A DNA stretch of 64,000 bases from Saccharum officinarum (GCA_020631735.1 CM036225.1:69490662-69554661), one strand, 5' to 3'; shown: positions 11,301 to 25,649, numbered from the stretch's first letter. Translations and numbers: made by a program. Notes: generated by a model not told the origin, from the letters alone.

Positions 11301-11584
11301 TTTGGTGTGAACAAGCATTGGAAGCCAAGGTCACAAAGTTGCCCAACGGATAACAAGTTGAAACTCAATGAAGCAACATAGAGCACATTTGAGAGTGAGT
11401 GATCATGTGATATTGCAATCTTGCCTATACCCTTGACTTTGCTCTTTGAATTATCCCCAAATGTGATCTTCTCTTGACATATTCCATTCTCTTCAATGGT
11501 GGTGAACATACGAGGATCACCGGTCATATGTTGAGTGCAACCACTATCAATAACCCAATGAGATCCACCGGTCTTGTAGTTCAC
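8361..11584 (-). pseudogene. Sirevirus pol: protease, integrase, reverse transcriptase, RNase H (one frame break)
   Basis: The polyprotein cuts itself, integrates and copies the element's cDNA. From its start it shows the protease active-site region DSGCTQHMTG, the GAG-pre-integrase zinc-binding region (HRRLAHVG), and the integrase core with DLFGPT and SDNG. After a single-base deletion near 10758-10765 the frame continues with integrase C-terminus motifs, RT with the catalytic YVDD motif, and RNase H with the STAEAEY and DNES motifs, ending at 8361. The two open parts are 11584-10667 and 10646-8361. gag and pol are in different frames, and a TAG lies just before position 11584. Apart from the frame break in integrase the reading is complete, consistent with a very young element. 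Confidence 0.9.
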
Positions 11585-11598
11585 CTACACACAAGATA

Positions 11599-13733
11599 TC
11601 AAGCTTTTTGTTTAGGGACCCAAACTTGAGAGGGGCCCTTGACTTTATCCACTAGTGACTTGGCAACCCATATTTTCTTTGGCCTATTCTTGTTTGGGGG
11701 ACCCAAAAACATGACTTTCATCTTTCCATTTGAATCTTTTCTTAGCATATAATGAGCATTGAAAGCGAATGGTCTAGCATGCTTGGGCAAGGGTTGTGGT
11801 GGTGGAGTTTTGCATTCATGAGCAAAATGACCTTCTTGACCACACTCAACACATCTCTTTGGCTTGGGCTTTGACTTGCTTTGTTGTTGTTGAGCTTTTG
11901 CTTTCTTCTCTTGATTTGCCAAGTACCCAATACCACTTCTATCCATCTTCATTACGGTGTTCATGAGGAGCTCACTTTGCAAATGTTGGCCTCTTGTGAA
12001 CTTGCTTAGGCCGGTCTTGAGATGCTCTTTTTCTTGCTTGAGCTTTTTGTTTTCTTCAATGAGTGACTCATTTGTTGGTTGCTTCTCAAGAGCCATCAAA
12101 CCTTTTAGCTTCTTGTTCTCATTTGCAAACTTCTCATTCTCACTCTTAATCTTGGCATAATCATCATGGTTGCTTGACTCAACCACACTCTTGCCTTTGC
12201 TACTAGAACCTTGCTCAATGCTTTCAACGATCAAGTCATCACATGATGTAGCTATATCACACTTAACAACATGGTTAGTAGCATCATGTGTCTCAAGAGC
12301 AAGTTCATTAGCAACCACAAGACTATCATAGTCAATTTTTAATGTGGTGTATTTGTCCTTTAGAGAATTATGTCTAGTGATGAGCTCATCATGCTTCTTC
12401 TCAAGTTTATCATGTTGATCTTTAAGCTCTTTATTAGAGTTTTTGAGCTCCTTGAGAGTGGAAGACATCACTTCATTTTGAACTCTAAGCTCACCACTAG
12501 TCTTTTGAATATTTTCAAGCTTGGATGAGAGTGATTCATTTTCATTTTGAAGATCATCATTTTCACTTCTAGTCCTTCTTATGATTTTAGTGTATTTGTT
12601 TAGCAATTTTACAAGTTCATCATAAGAAGGTGAATCATATTCATCATCACTATCACTATCATCATCATCATCACTATCATGGTTTTGTACCTTTCGTTCA
12701 CCCTTGGCCATAAGGCATAAGTGAGTAGTGGACGATGATGGTGAAGGAGGCGGTGAAGGTGGTGATGAAGATGTTGGTGAAGATGATGGCCCCATCACAA
12801 ATACGGCAATCTTCTCTTTTTCATCATCGCTCTCATCTTCGGAGGACTCACAAGATGATTCAATGTCGGTGAGCCAATCACCAACAATGTATGCCTTTCC
12901 TCCCTTCTTCTTCTTGTGGAACTCCTTCTTGCCATCGAACTTGATGCCACTCTTGTTGAGCTTCTTTAGCATCTTGGTGGTCTTTCTCACCATGAGTGCA
13001 AGTGATTCATCATCAACATCACTTTCACTTGAGCTTTCTTGCACCATCATGGCTTGGCCCTTCTTCTTCTTCTTGTCATGACTAGCTTTGAAGGCCAAGT
13101 CTTTCTTCTTGGAAGATGATGAGCCCTCTTCCGGAGTGATATGCATGTACATCTCATGAGCATTGATTTTCCCTAAAACTTGAGTCGGTGTTGCGGTGGA
13201 AAGATCACTTTGGTGAAGCACGGTGACAATGTATCCATACTTCTCAACGGGAAGCACACTCAAGATCTTCCTTGCAACATCCGATTGGCTCATTTTGGTG
13301 AGCCCAAGAGCATTGAGGTCCTCTACAAGAACATTCAAGCGAGTGTACATGTCATTAGCACTTTCTTTGGGAAGCATCTCAAAAGAATTAATTTTCAGGC
13401 TATGTGATAGCGTTCCTCACGCTCACTCTTAGTTCCCTCATGGAGAGCACAAAGATTTTCCCACAATTCATGAGCGTTCTTTGCATTACGCACGCGATTG
13501 AAGATATCTTTGCCTAAACCCCGATAGAGTGCATTTTTGGCCTTTGCATTCCACCGGTCGTACTTCTCCTCGTCACCACTTGGGTTAGCGGGATCCCTTA
13601 TGGGGGGAAGCCCTTCGGTTGCGGCTCTAAGGCACCCAACATCTATGGCTTCGAGGTACGCCTCCATACGAATTTTCCAATATGGAAAATCATCTCTCTC
13701 AAAAGTGGGAGGTGGTCCTTCTCCATTAGACAT
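11599..13733 (-). pseudogene. Sirevirus gag with zinc knuckle (one frame break)
   Basis: Nucleocapsid/coat polyprotein. It opens at 13733 with the Copia-type gag domain (112 codons), loses one base near 13398-13400, and continues in the next frame to 11599 (592 codons). The second part contains the end of the gag domain, acidic/serine-rich linkers, a long Lys/Glu-rich coiled coil, and one CCHC zinc knuckle (CVECGQEGHFAHEC). The C-terminus includes PKKIWVAK and VWVPKQKA. The ATG lies about 40 bases from the PBS, as expected. The single-base loss may be a real mutation or a sequencing error. Confidence 0.88.
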
Positions 13734-13772
13734 CTTGCTCTAGGCGGTAAAGCCTAAAAATAGAGCAACACG

Positions 13773-13784
13773 GCTCCGATACCA
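13773..13784 (-). promoter_or_regulatory. Primer-binding site, initiator-Met tRNA type
   Basis: The - strand reads TGGTATCGGAGC two bases inside the 5' LTR end, a one-base variant of the TGGTATCAGAGC site that pairs with initiator Met tRNA in Copia elements. Confidence 0.85.
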
Positions 13785-13786
13785 AT

Positions 13787-15393
13787 TGAAAGGATCAAGA
13801 TGCCCAAGAGGGGGGGTGAATTGGGCTTTTCTAAAAATTAGATGCAAGAAATAAATCCTACAAGCCGGAATTCACCCCTAGTGTCTACTTGTGTTCCTAG
13901 AGAGTCTACCGATACAAAGTTTTGCACCCTAGTTTCCAATCCTAGTCTAGCATGGCAAGTCTAGGAATGTAAACAAGCAATGAAAGTAAATACGAGAATG
14001 TAAATGCTTGAATGTAAAGGGGCAAGGAACACGGCGATGTTTTTCCGAGGTATCGGAGAGTCGCCACTCCCCACTAGTCCTCGTTGGAGCACCCGCGCAA
14101 GGGTGTAGCTCCCCCTTGATCCGCGCAAGGATCAAGTGCTCTCTACGGGTTGATTCTTTGACACTCCGTCGCGGTGAATCACCCACAACCGCTCACAAGA
14201 CGAGTTGGGTCATCCACAAGCTCCGCCGGATGATCACCAAACTCCCAATCACCACCAAACCGTCTAGGTGATGGCGATCACCAAGAGTAACAAGCTAGAA
14301 CTCTCACTTGACCACTACGAGCACAAATGAGAAAGTGGATGCACACTTGCTACTCTCTAATCGCTAGTGAGGAACTCTCAAGCTTTGATTCTCAAATCTC
14401 TATCCTCACTAGTGCTCTTGCACTCCCTTGCACTCCAAAGGTGTTTATCAGCTGATCAAATGAGCAAGAAACCTCTAAAAGAGGTGGTGGGGATGTATTT
14501 ATACACCCCACAGACAAAACGAACCGTTACCTGCTGACTCAGCAAAACTCGAGCTGACCGGACGCGCCGGTCGTACTGACCGGACGCGCCGGTCGCTCGT
14601 AACGGTCGAAAACCGAAAAACCACTGAGTGACCGGACGCACCGGTCAGGGGTGACCGGACGCGTCCGATCGTGCAGGGAGCATACTGTACTCGCACCGGA
14701 CGCGCGATCGCGTCCGATCGGTGATGACCGGACGCGTCCGGTCGTCTCTGGACCTTACTGGACTGTGACCGGACGCGCCGATCACACCCAGGTCGCGTCC
14801 GATCGGGTGTTTCCCTCAAGTGACACGTGTTGACTTCTGACCACCGTGTCCGGTCCTCGTGAGGACCGCGTCCGGTGTTCAGAGCTGAAACCCTAGCCGC
14901 GGAACTGTACTGACCGGACGCGTCCGGTCATGCCGAGGACCGCGTCCGGTCAAGGGAAAACAACCCGAAACTCTCCGAAACGCGTCACAACTTGAACCAA
15001 GTTGCTTCCAACTGAACTTTGAGCTAATCTAGAGCTGCCTAGCGCCAAGTTTAACAAGTGTGCACCACACCTAAACATCGGACTCGCCTAGGTCAAGCTA
15101 CCCGCTCATGCCCCCCTTTATAGTACGGCCAAAAGAGAAAAACGAAGATCCTAACGACTATTCCAAATGTCTCTCAACACCTCGACATCCGGAACTAACC
15201 GTCCTTAATCTTGACGTCACTCTTTTGAAAACCGAAACGATTTCCATCAAGGGGCATGAATACCATGGTGCCCAAAGCAGTTAAAACCTCCATGACCTAA
15301 CTTACCAAAGTTTCTGCAAAACACACGTTAGTCATGGTAATAAAGCGTTGTCATCAATTGCCGAAACCAAACCTCGGGGCTTAGATGCTTTCA
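13787..15393 (-). repeat. 5' LTR of the nested Sirevirus (1607 bp)
   Basis: Nearly identical to 2131-3759. It lacks one 22-bp motif unit (two instead of three near 14555-14595) and shows about eight base differences, seven of them transitions. The TATA-like box is at 14497-14504. The target duplication GTAAG follows at 15394-15398. Confidence 0.93.
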
Positions 15394-15398
15394 GTAAG

Positions 15399-16752
15399 GA
15401 ACAAAGTAAGACTAGTGGCTCAAGGTTATACACAAATAGAGGGTCTTGACTTTGGTGAAACTTATGCCCCGGTTGCAAGATTGGAAGCAATTAGGATCTT
15501 ACTTGCCTATGCTTGTGCTCACAATATCAAGCTATATCAAATGGATGTGAAGAGTGCATTTCTCAATGGGTACATCCAAGAGGAGGTGTATGTGGAGCAA
15601 CCTCCCGGTTTTGAAGATGATAAGAAACTCAATCATGTCTGCAAATTGAGAAAAACTTTGTATGGATTGAAGCAAGCACCTAGAGCATGGTATGAAAGAT
15701 TGAGGGACTTCTTGCTATCTAAAGGATTTGTCATGGGCAAAGTTGATACAACACTATTTACCAAGAAGATTGGGAAAGACTTGTTTGTGTTGCAAATATA
15801 TGTTGATGATATCATATTCGGTTCAACCAATCAAGATTATTGTAATGAGTTTGGGAAAATGATGGCAAAGGAATTTGAAATGTCAATGATTGGTGAACTT
15901 AGTTTCTTTCTTGGACTTCAAATCAAATAAATGAAAGAAGGTACATTTATGAGCCAAACTAAGTACATCAAAGATATGCTCAAGAAGTTTGGCATGGAAG
16001 ATGCAAAGAGTATTACAACCCCAATGGACACTAGTGGAAGTTTGGATAGTGACAAGAGTGGCAACATGGTGGATCAAAAGCTATGTAGATCAATGATTGG
16101 TAGCCTACTCTATGTGACGGCATCAAGGCCCGATGTGATGTTTAGTGTATGTATGTGTGCAAGATTTCAAGCCTCACCAAGAGAAAGTCATTTGAAGGCA
16201 ACAAAGAGAATATTAAGGTACTTAAAGCATACACAAGATGTTGGATTGTGGTATCCCAAAGGTGCAAGCTTTGAGCTAGTTGGATATTCAGATTTCGACT
16301 ATGCCAGTGACAAAGTGGAGAGAAAGAGCACTTCCAGGACTTATCAATTGTTGGGAAGATCACTTGTCTCATGGTCATCCAAGAAGCAAAATAGTATTGC
16401 ACTATCTACCGCCGAAGCTGAATACATTGCCGCGGGTAGTTGTTGTGCACAAATCTTGTGGATGAAGGCAACATTGAAGGATTTTGGAATCACTTTTAGG
16501 AATGTGCCATTGCTATGTGACAATGAAAGTGCCGTGAAGCTAACCAACAATCCGGTTCAACATCAAAGAACAAAGCATATTGATGTTCGCCATCACTTTA
16601 TTAGAGATCATCAACAAAAGGGTGACATTGCTATTGAGAGTGTGGGCACCGAAGATCAACTAGCCGATCTATTCACCAAACCACTTGATGAGAAGAGATT
16701 TCACAAGCTAAAGAATGAGTTAAACATACTTGACTTCTCCAACATGAGTTGA
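15399..16752 (+). pseudogene. Copia pol, 3' half (RT and RNase H), broken
   Basis: Continues the outer pol after the nested element. The RT shows the [20 protein letters not shown] segment, the catalytic YVDDIIFG, and then RNase H with STAEAEY and DNES, ending at TGA 16750-16752. TAA at 15928-15930 splits it where the related element has glutamine, which fits a C-to-T change. The insertion point at 15393/15399 lies just after the segment shared with 2130. Confidence 0.9.
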
Positions 16753-17902
16753 TGCACCCCATGATATGACATGCCTCTCCTTCGAGCTCCAAGGTACAAT
16801 TGGTTGACATGTCATACATTCTATGTTAAGGACTTGTTTAGTGCATCTAGTCATAATTTACATGTTCTAGGCTCATTCATGAAAATCAAATGAATTCGAA
16901 GTTTATATGGTGCCACTATTGTTTCCATGACTTGTATGATCTAGTGGTAGCATGTAACTTGTTTAAGTAGCTTGTGATCCTAAGTGTTTAATCTAGAAAA
17001 CTTGTCCAAATATTTGCTTCAACATGGTGCATGATAACCCTTCTAGTGAGGTGTGAAGAAGCTTGTCCTTGGATCAAACCGAAGCATTTTATTTATGCAA
17101 GCAATCTAGGTTGAATCACAAACTTGATCCTTACCCCATAATTCAACATGATAATCTATCTAAAATTAGTTCCTTGTGGTCATTGGTGCCAAAGGGGGAG
17201 AAAATGTTATTCACAAAGATAGAACTCAAAGGGGGAGAAGCACAAAGGGGGAGAAAAATGTTGTTCAAGGGTGAGAATTGATAAAAGAAGGGGATCAACT
17301 AAAATTTTGAGCACACAAGTAGGGGGAGCAAGCTCTTAAACATGAATGTTGCATTTCCATGTGCACTTCATATGTATGATGCATAGTTATGCATTTCTTT
17401 TTCTCCGATACATTGCTTGTGTGGTGAATTGCTAGTATAATTTGAATGATGTATTGTGGTACTAGCATGAATAAGAAGTAGTTAGATTTTTCTTGCTTTA
17501 TGTTTTTCAAAGTGGTACTAGAGCCTTGCTTATAATGTTGATCTCACGAGGTTTCTAGTTATGTTTGTGCTTTTCCAAGTCGTATCTAACTACACAAGGT
17601 GCTAAGATGGTGTTTATCGCTACTCTGATGGTATCACGCTTCAAAGGTCTATAATCTCAAACACTTAGCACCTATTGGTAGTCAATGCTCCTAATCTTTC
17701 CTATCTAACATATATGCTTCCAAAATCTAAACATATAGCATACATGTAGGGGAAGCCATTGCTATCAATTTGAATTCATGATCACATGTCCATAATTCTT
17801 ACACATGGTAATATACTTGGACAATGTGACATGGGTTCAATCAAAATTTTATCATAATATCTTTGTAAAGGGTTTGTCATCAATTACCAACAAGGGGAAG
17901 AT
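16753..17902 (+). promoter_or_regulatory. 3' leader of outer Sirevirus with repeated polypurine tracts
   Basis: Non-coding and AT-rich. It carries at least four AAGGGGGAG-type tracts at about 17191, 17229, 17244 and 17321, plus the LTR-adjacent tract CAAGGGGAAG (17891-17900). Repeated polypurine tracts are a known feature of Sireviruses. The text around 17311-17335 and 17522-17555 is almost identical to 57812-57832 and 58018-58055 of the gag-only element. Confidence 0.75.
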
Positions 17903-19927
17903 TGAAAGTCATAAGTTTAGTGTTGGTAATTAGTGATAATGCCTAAGTACTAATCATATGCCTAAGTTGTATGTAGCATATGAGGATTAGTACATTCTAA
18001 GATTGGTGGTAAAATGGACATGGTGATCATGATAGCCACACTTAGATTTGGACGCAACCCTACATGATCAAGGCAAAGGTATATGCTTAAGGGTTATGTT
18101 TTAGTAACCAAGACACCTAGTGGGTGTGGTTACATTATAGGATATATAGCCGTACTATAAAGAGGGGAATTACGCGGCTATTGAACTCCTAAGTGCCTCT
18201 AGGTGTGCATTTCATAATCATATGCATTTGGATAGAGCTAATATCGCCTCGAAAAATGATTGTGAAAATGCTAACACACTCACACATGTCGAGATCACTT
18301 GGTGGTGTTAGCACGTTTGCGAAGGCGGTGGAGTTTGAGCGGTAGAGAGGGTTTGGGTTCCTCTCTCCCTCCCGCCGAGTTTGCGAGGCGGGATTCAGGC
18401 GTTTTCGAGGAGTTGAAACGACTATTTTCCACTGCGCCGGAAGTCCAGAAAAGAAACGGAGGCGAACGGAGGTCACAGAGGTGACCGGACGCTGAACCGG
18501 ACGTGGTCTCTGGATGACCGGACGCGTCCGGTCAGCGTTCAGTGTCTGTGCGTATTTCAGTTTGATGATCAGACGCGAAGCGCGTCCGGTCACAGTCGAT
18601 CGGATGCGTCCGGTCGTTCAGGGAGCTTACTGGACTCTAACCGGACGCTGGCACTGTCACGTCCGGTCATTTCTCCAGCGCGTCCGGTTGTTGTTTCGTT
18701 GAGCAATGCTCAGGCGACCAGCGCGTCCGGTCACTCATAGGACCAGCGCGTCCGGTCGTTCCCAGCGTGTCCGATCTGCGTGACCAGCGCGTCCGGTCGT
18801 TGCTTCGCAGTTAGCCGTTGTGCAACCGGCGTGTCCGGTCAGTTGGACCAGCGCGTCCAGTCAATGCTTCGCGACTTAGCCGTTGTGCGACCAGCGCGTC
18901 CGGTCAGTATGACCAACGCGTCCGGTCAGTGTGACCAGCGCGTCCGGTCAGTTGGACCAGCGCGTCCGGTCATCACGATTTAGGCTGTTTAAGTTTCTAA
19001 CGGCTCTATTCGAACGGGTACGTCTATAAATACTCGTTGGCCGGCTCAAGGCTCTCTCTCTCGAATATTTGATATACTTGTGAGCACTTTAAGCTAAGCA
19101 ACTCCCCTCCCACTCATCTCTCTTGCTTCTTTGCATATTCGAAGTGAGATTGAGTGATCTAAGTGCATTTGCATTGTGAGATTGCATCTAATTGGCACTT
19201 GGTGGTTGATTTGCTGCGGGATTCTTGTTTCTCTTGGTGGTTGCCGCCACCTAGACGGCTTGGAGCAGCTTGTAGGCGTTGGCAAGAGTTGGTGATTGTT
19301 CTTGGCCACCTCCGGTGATTGTGAGGGGTTTGTGCCTACCTCGGCGAAGCGCCAAAGGTAACGTTAGTGGATTGCTCGTGTCATTTACAACCTTTTGCCA
19401 TTTGGTAGGTTCTTGTGGCGCCTTTTGAGAGGCTCGGTGTGTGACCGATTAGCCACCGAACCACGTGGTGAAGAGGGACACAACGGGGACTAGCGTGCCG
19501 GCAAGCACGTGAACCTCGGGATAAATCTTGTGTCATCACTTTCATATTGTGATTGATTGATCCTGGTGTTCGGTTATCTTGGTATTCATTGTTGATCATA
19601 TTGGTTGGCTCATTCTTCGCCCCTCGGTAAAACTCTCGCAACTCAACTCCGCATTACTTTCTTAGTTATCTTTGCTAGCTAGTTAGCTTTGCTTTAGTAG
19701 CTCCTTTGTGTAGCTTGCTAGTTGTAGTTGTAGTTACCTTCTCGGTTTGACTTGTGCGGTTGAGTGCATATACTAGAATTGTGAATTGGTTAGGTGGCTT
19801 GCAAACACCCCGTAGGCTAAGCAAAACTCGCATCTCGCTATTTGTTATATTGATAAACTTGTTTAGCTTGTCTTTGTAGAAACTTTTAAAAGGCTATTCA
19901 CCCCCCTCTAGCCATCAAGACCTTTCA
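17903..19927 (+). repeat. 3' LTR of outer Sirevirus (2025 bp)
   Basis: Starts TGAAAGTC after the polypurine tract and ends CCTTTCA. It contains the CGCGTCCGGTC array (18482-18975), a TATA box (TATAAAT, 19025-19031) and the CTATTCACCCCCCTCTAGCC end block. The 18270-18510 part is very similar to 51308-51570 of the gag-only element's LTR, placing both in one family. The 5-bp target duplication cannot be checked because the left end is outside the window. Confidence 0.88.
18482..18975. repeat. CGCGTCCGGTC motif array in LTR
   Basis: Around twenty half-sites, first as the palindrome GACCGGACGCGTCCGGTC (18515-18532), later as ACCAGCGCGTCCGGTC units spaced about 20-40 bases apart, with four consecutive units at about 18890-18975. 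The TATA box follows 50 bases downstream, so the array occupies the upstream promoter part of the LTR. Confidence 0.85.
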
Positions 19928-20600
19928 CCCCCACGCTGCGCCTCTGAGCGGATGTGGCCTGCGTGGTGTCCCTGGCAGCAGCGAGAGACTTCTGGACTGC
20001 TTCTGGAGTATTCTATCGCTGGAGTGTCAGATTTGTGGCATGACCATGATTTTAGGGTTCGGCGGAGGGCATCAACGCCACCGGCGGGCGGAGGGCCGAG
20101 AGCGGGCGTGTCCAAGCGGTCTCCGTGCCGGAGCCAGAGGACGCCTGCCGGGGAGGCCGGGAGCGGGGGTGGAGGCAGTCTCCGCGCCGCCCCGGAGCTG
20201 GAGCACGCCCGCCGGGGGAGGCCGCGAGCGGGGGTGGAGGCAGCGTCGGATCTGAGGGGATTGGAGGGACCAGGGGCGCGGGGGCGGTTCCGCGTGCGTG
20301 GGGCGGGGTGGGGGGATCGCACGCCGGGTGATTTGCCGGGTGGTATTCGAAGGGAAAGAGTGCTAGGAGTGGCGGGCGGACGTGCGAGCGGGCGAGCGCT
20401 TTCGCACGCCGGGATCGTGGGGTATGGGTGCGGACGGTTCGAGTTTCCTGCGGAGCATCGGTGCAGGCGACGTACATACGAGCGAGCGGGTGGATGGATG
20501 GACAACGGACGAAAACTGCTTGGCAGAGGGGACAGACACTTCCTTCTTCGTATTAGTAGAGATAAGAACGCTTCTAACCACCATGCCTACAACGAGGCGT
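19928..20600. other. GC-rich block with ~61-65-bp tandem repeat, no gene recognised
   Basis: A CpG-dense island beside the LTR end. Three degenerate tandem units of about 61-65 bp (GGAGGCC near 20091, 20152 and 20217) cover 20089-20250. Long frames on both strands are Ala/Pro/Arg-rich and overlap each other, as expected from base composition alone. It could be the promoter or first exon of a lost or captured gene. I do not assign a protein. Confidence 0.4.
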
Positions 20601-21626
20601 AACAATTATCATTTATCAAGTATAGCGTAACTTTTCCCGTTCGAATCGACTACTCGTGCGAGCTAAGCATTACTCAGAGTTGTGTAGAACATATGCCATG
20701 AATCGAATCATATGCTAACAAAATATTCAGTGGCATTAGATGCTACTCCTGCACTGTAAGACAGCCTAAACAGTGTAGTGATGTATTTTCCTAAAACAGT
20801 AGTATCGTATGGCGGGTCCATACCCGTATGGCATATATGTTCCTAAAGCAGTAGTACGCATGGCGTGTCCATACCCGTCTTTCTTAAAGCCTCCAAAAGG
20901 AGACTTTTTTTCTCGAATACGCAAAAAGTTAGCGCATCATTATAATTAAGAAGAGTTTAACCATACAAACGATGCACTCTGACGAGCGCCCTAGGAGATC
21001 TACCGGTTGACTTTCCTAATATATCTATTTAAATTTCGATATTACATAAATGGTACATAACCGAGCTACGGTCTACGTGCTCCTATTCTATCATCCGAGA
21101 AGAGAGCGCTGAGGTACGAGCGGTTCTTCTACCATCCCTATTATTGGTCGCTGGAAACAATTCATCCAAAGCTGCAACTTGGCTCGACGTCAAGTTTCCT
21201 GTGAAGATAGTGTCGTATGCTCGCTTGGACGCGGATGAAGTTGGTGTCGCCTATGACATGGTGCCCATCCTTTTTATGAGAAGTACCTCGCCCCGTTTGG
21301 AGGTCGATATATGCGCTAGCGGTTGAGCGGCAATCCTTCTGCTCCTAATTGACAGGGCTTTTTGGTTGCCGCCTTTTACCTTGGTGAAGCTACGATTAAG
21401 GGTGACCTAATGCATTAAAGCCGTCGCAAAGCCTCGAAGTATTCCGCGCCTGTTTGGATGAGTCTTAGATAGGCATTGCAGTAGATTCGATCCAGGCATT
21501 ACATTAGTGAGGATGTTGCTTTGTCCACCAACTCTTCTACGCTGTGAAATAAATGGAGCCTCCGTGCAACATGCCATCCATGAGGCCAGAATGGTGGCCG
21601 TCTGACACCTGTCTTGAAGACCAACA
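20601..21626. other. Intergenic remnants, possible LINE 3' end
   Basis: No gene supported. At about 20902-20960 the - strand reads like a grass LINE 3' end (CTTCTTAATTATAATGATGCGC, then a CGAATAC-like text and an A run), similar to the LINE end at 32340-32395. The remainder resembles old repeat debris. Confidence 0.35.
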
Positions 21627-21741
21627 CCCCGTTCGTTTCGCTGGTTCAGCCAAATTAGCAGCCATCCAGCAGTATTTTTTCTCACAATAAACCAGCGAAT
21701 AGTACTTTCAGCCATAATAAACCAGCAAAACGAACAGGCTG
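21627..21741. mobile_element. Short MITE with imperfect terminal inverted repeats
   Basis: The left end GTTCGTTTCGCTGG and the right end CCAGCAAAACGAAC are inverted copies about 115 bp apart, with an internal ATAAACCAGC repeat. A related copy is at 39171-39299. The superfamily is not certain. Confidence 0.6.
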
Positions 21742-22599
21742 TTGGCACTTTAGCGAGGCACATGTACATTATTGATGCAGCAACATTATGAGTATCAAGT
21801 ATCACCGACACCACCTAATGTCATCGGCGTTGCTTGGGAGGATCAGCGGGCCTAGGCAGAACCACGGTGGGCGTCATGGAGTTTGACTCCGAACGCCATC
21901 CACGCCCTTCTACCGCTTCAGCTTGGACAGGCCACCCATGATGCTTGGAGTGGGGAGTCTATGTAATTGAGCTCTTAAAACCTATGAACGGTGCTAAAAT
22001 TACTCCCTAATTAGTGGAGATTAAGCTAGACAAGGAGAGACCATGGCCACTTCAGCCTCAACTAAGCTCCGTCCCTGTCTGTGGGGTAACGAGCATGATT
22101 GCATTTGTAATATATTCCATCTGTTTTAAATTGTAAATTATTTTAGTTTTATACAAGTTAAATTTATCTAACCATGGGTCACAAAGTTTTCAGGTCGACA
22201 GGGGTCAAGAAATGTGGTATGTTACTTGTGATAGATTTTTATACGGTAGTATCAAAAATGACCTGTGCCCCCAGGTTGGAGACAATGTTCCTGGAACGAA
22301 AATTGATGCTTTTGACACCGTTTTATGTCCCGTGTAACTTCAACCAAGTGTATAACTATCGGGCCATATAAACCATTGAAGCAGCCCAAAATACCAAAAT
22401 AAATTGGACCACAGACGACACCGGGGGGCTATCAATGTTTCCTTCCATTATAGACCAATAGTTCGATGCATCAATGGACAGTTTAATTTAGACCTCTGGC
22501 TTCAATTACAGAAGGCAGTGCATTATATCTAGGACAGACCCACAGCTTATGTAACGAGCAAAATAACTGGGTAACCATCTTTCCCGGCAGCCAGTAATG

Positions 22600-24992
<2,393 letters not shown>

Positions 24993-25480
24993 GGATCCGG
25001 TCTCCTCCTCTCTTCCTCGCAAGTCGCAGAACTGCCGTGCACACCACAGCTATCCGAAAGCCCAACTTAGAACCCAATCCAACTCGATGGAGAAGCAGGA
25101 AGGAACAAGCGGGGACGGACTGGGGTGTATAAATACGGACGGGGAAGAGGGAGGGAGGTGTCGTGCAGGCGAAGATGGGATTGGTGGAGGACGGAGCTGG
25201 TGGGTTCTGGAAGCTTCTCGTCGCACACGGACACACGGTTTGGTTTGGAGTTTGGACCGGAAGGGTAGGCGAAACCAAGACAAAGCGCGTGCGCCGTTAC
25301 CCCTCAACATTCACCGTCCGTTCAAGATCCGGCGCTCCTGCTTGGCTGCTTGGTTGCCTCTGCTCAGCTGCGCGTACGCGGACGACTTCGTTCAACTGCA
25401 AGTCAGTCGTCTCTTCGTCCTCGACGCGTTGGGTAGACTTATGGCTGTCCACAGAAAAATACGGTTTATATCCGTTAAAA
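24993..25480 (-). promoter_or_regulatory. Upstream region of the E2 gene
   Basis: GC-rich 5' flank read on the - strand. A weak TATA-like text (TATTTATAC) lies at about 25130-25140, some 140 bases from the ATG, a plausible distance for a short 5' leader. Overlapping long frames on both strands are composition artefacts. Confidence 0.35.
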
Positions 25481-25649
25481 CTAGTTTAACTTTGACTAAA
25501 TTAATAATAAATGATATTAACATTTATTTCTCTAACTAGATTTACTAAAAATATACTTTTAATTTAATAGTATTTAATTTTTATCATAGATGTTGTCATG
25601 TTGATATCTTTTCTCTTTGAGTCAAATGTCGGGTGACTCTCAAGCTGGT

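Larger units (their letters stand above)
2131..15393 (-). mobile_element. Young nested Sirevirus-type Copia element with extra 3' ORF
   Basis: A 13.3-kb LTR retrotransposon on the - strand inserted in the outer pol. In its own 5'-3' order it has the 5' LTR (15393-13787), PBS (13784-13773), gag (13733-11599), pol (11584-8361), a 1.6-kb GC-rich spacer (8360-6724), an extra ORF in the env position (6723-4213), a leader with polypurine tracts (4212-3760) and the 3' LTR (3759-2131). Both ends are TG...CA with a GTAAG duplication. The LTRs differ by about eight substitutions and one 22-bp repeat unit, as counted by eye, so the insertion is recent. gag and integrase each carry a single-base frame break. 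Confidence 0.93.
1..19927 (+). mobile_element. Old Sirevirus-type Copia element (outer host of the nested element)
   Basis: Degenerate Copia LTR retrotransposon on the + strand. It consists of an LTR-like end (1-352), pol from mid GAG-pre-integrase onward (about 375-2130), a nested element (2131-15393), the remainder of pol (15399-16752), a 3' leader rich in polypurine tracts (16753-17902) and a 3' LTR (17903-19927). PBS, gag and protease are missing, because the LTR end runs directly into pol near position 352-375. The 1-352 LTR end is clearly related to the end of the 3' LTR but much diverged, so it may come from another copy. The left boundary is outside the window. Assigning all parts to one element is an inference from order and orientation. 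Confidence 0.7.

Noticed and set aside
19915..20602. Two long overlapping frames on opposite strands in the GC-rich block
   Set aside because: Ala/Pro/Arg composition explained by high GC; no domain, no splice or start context.
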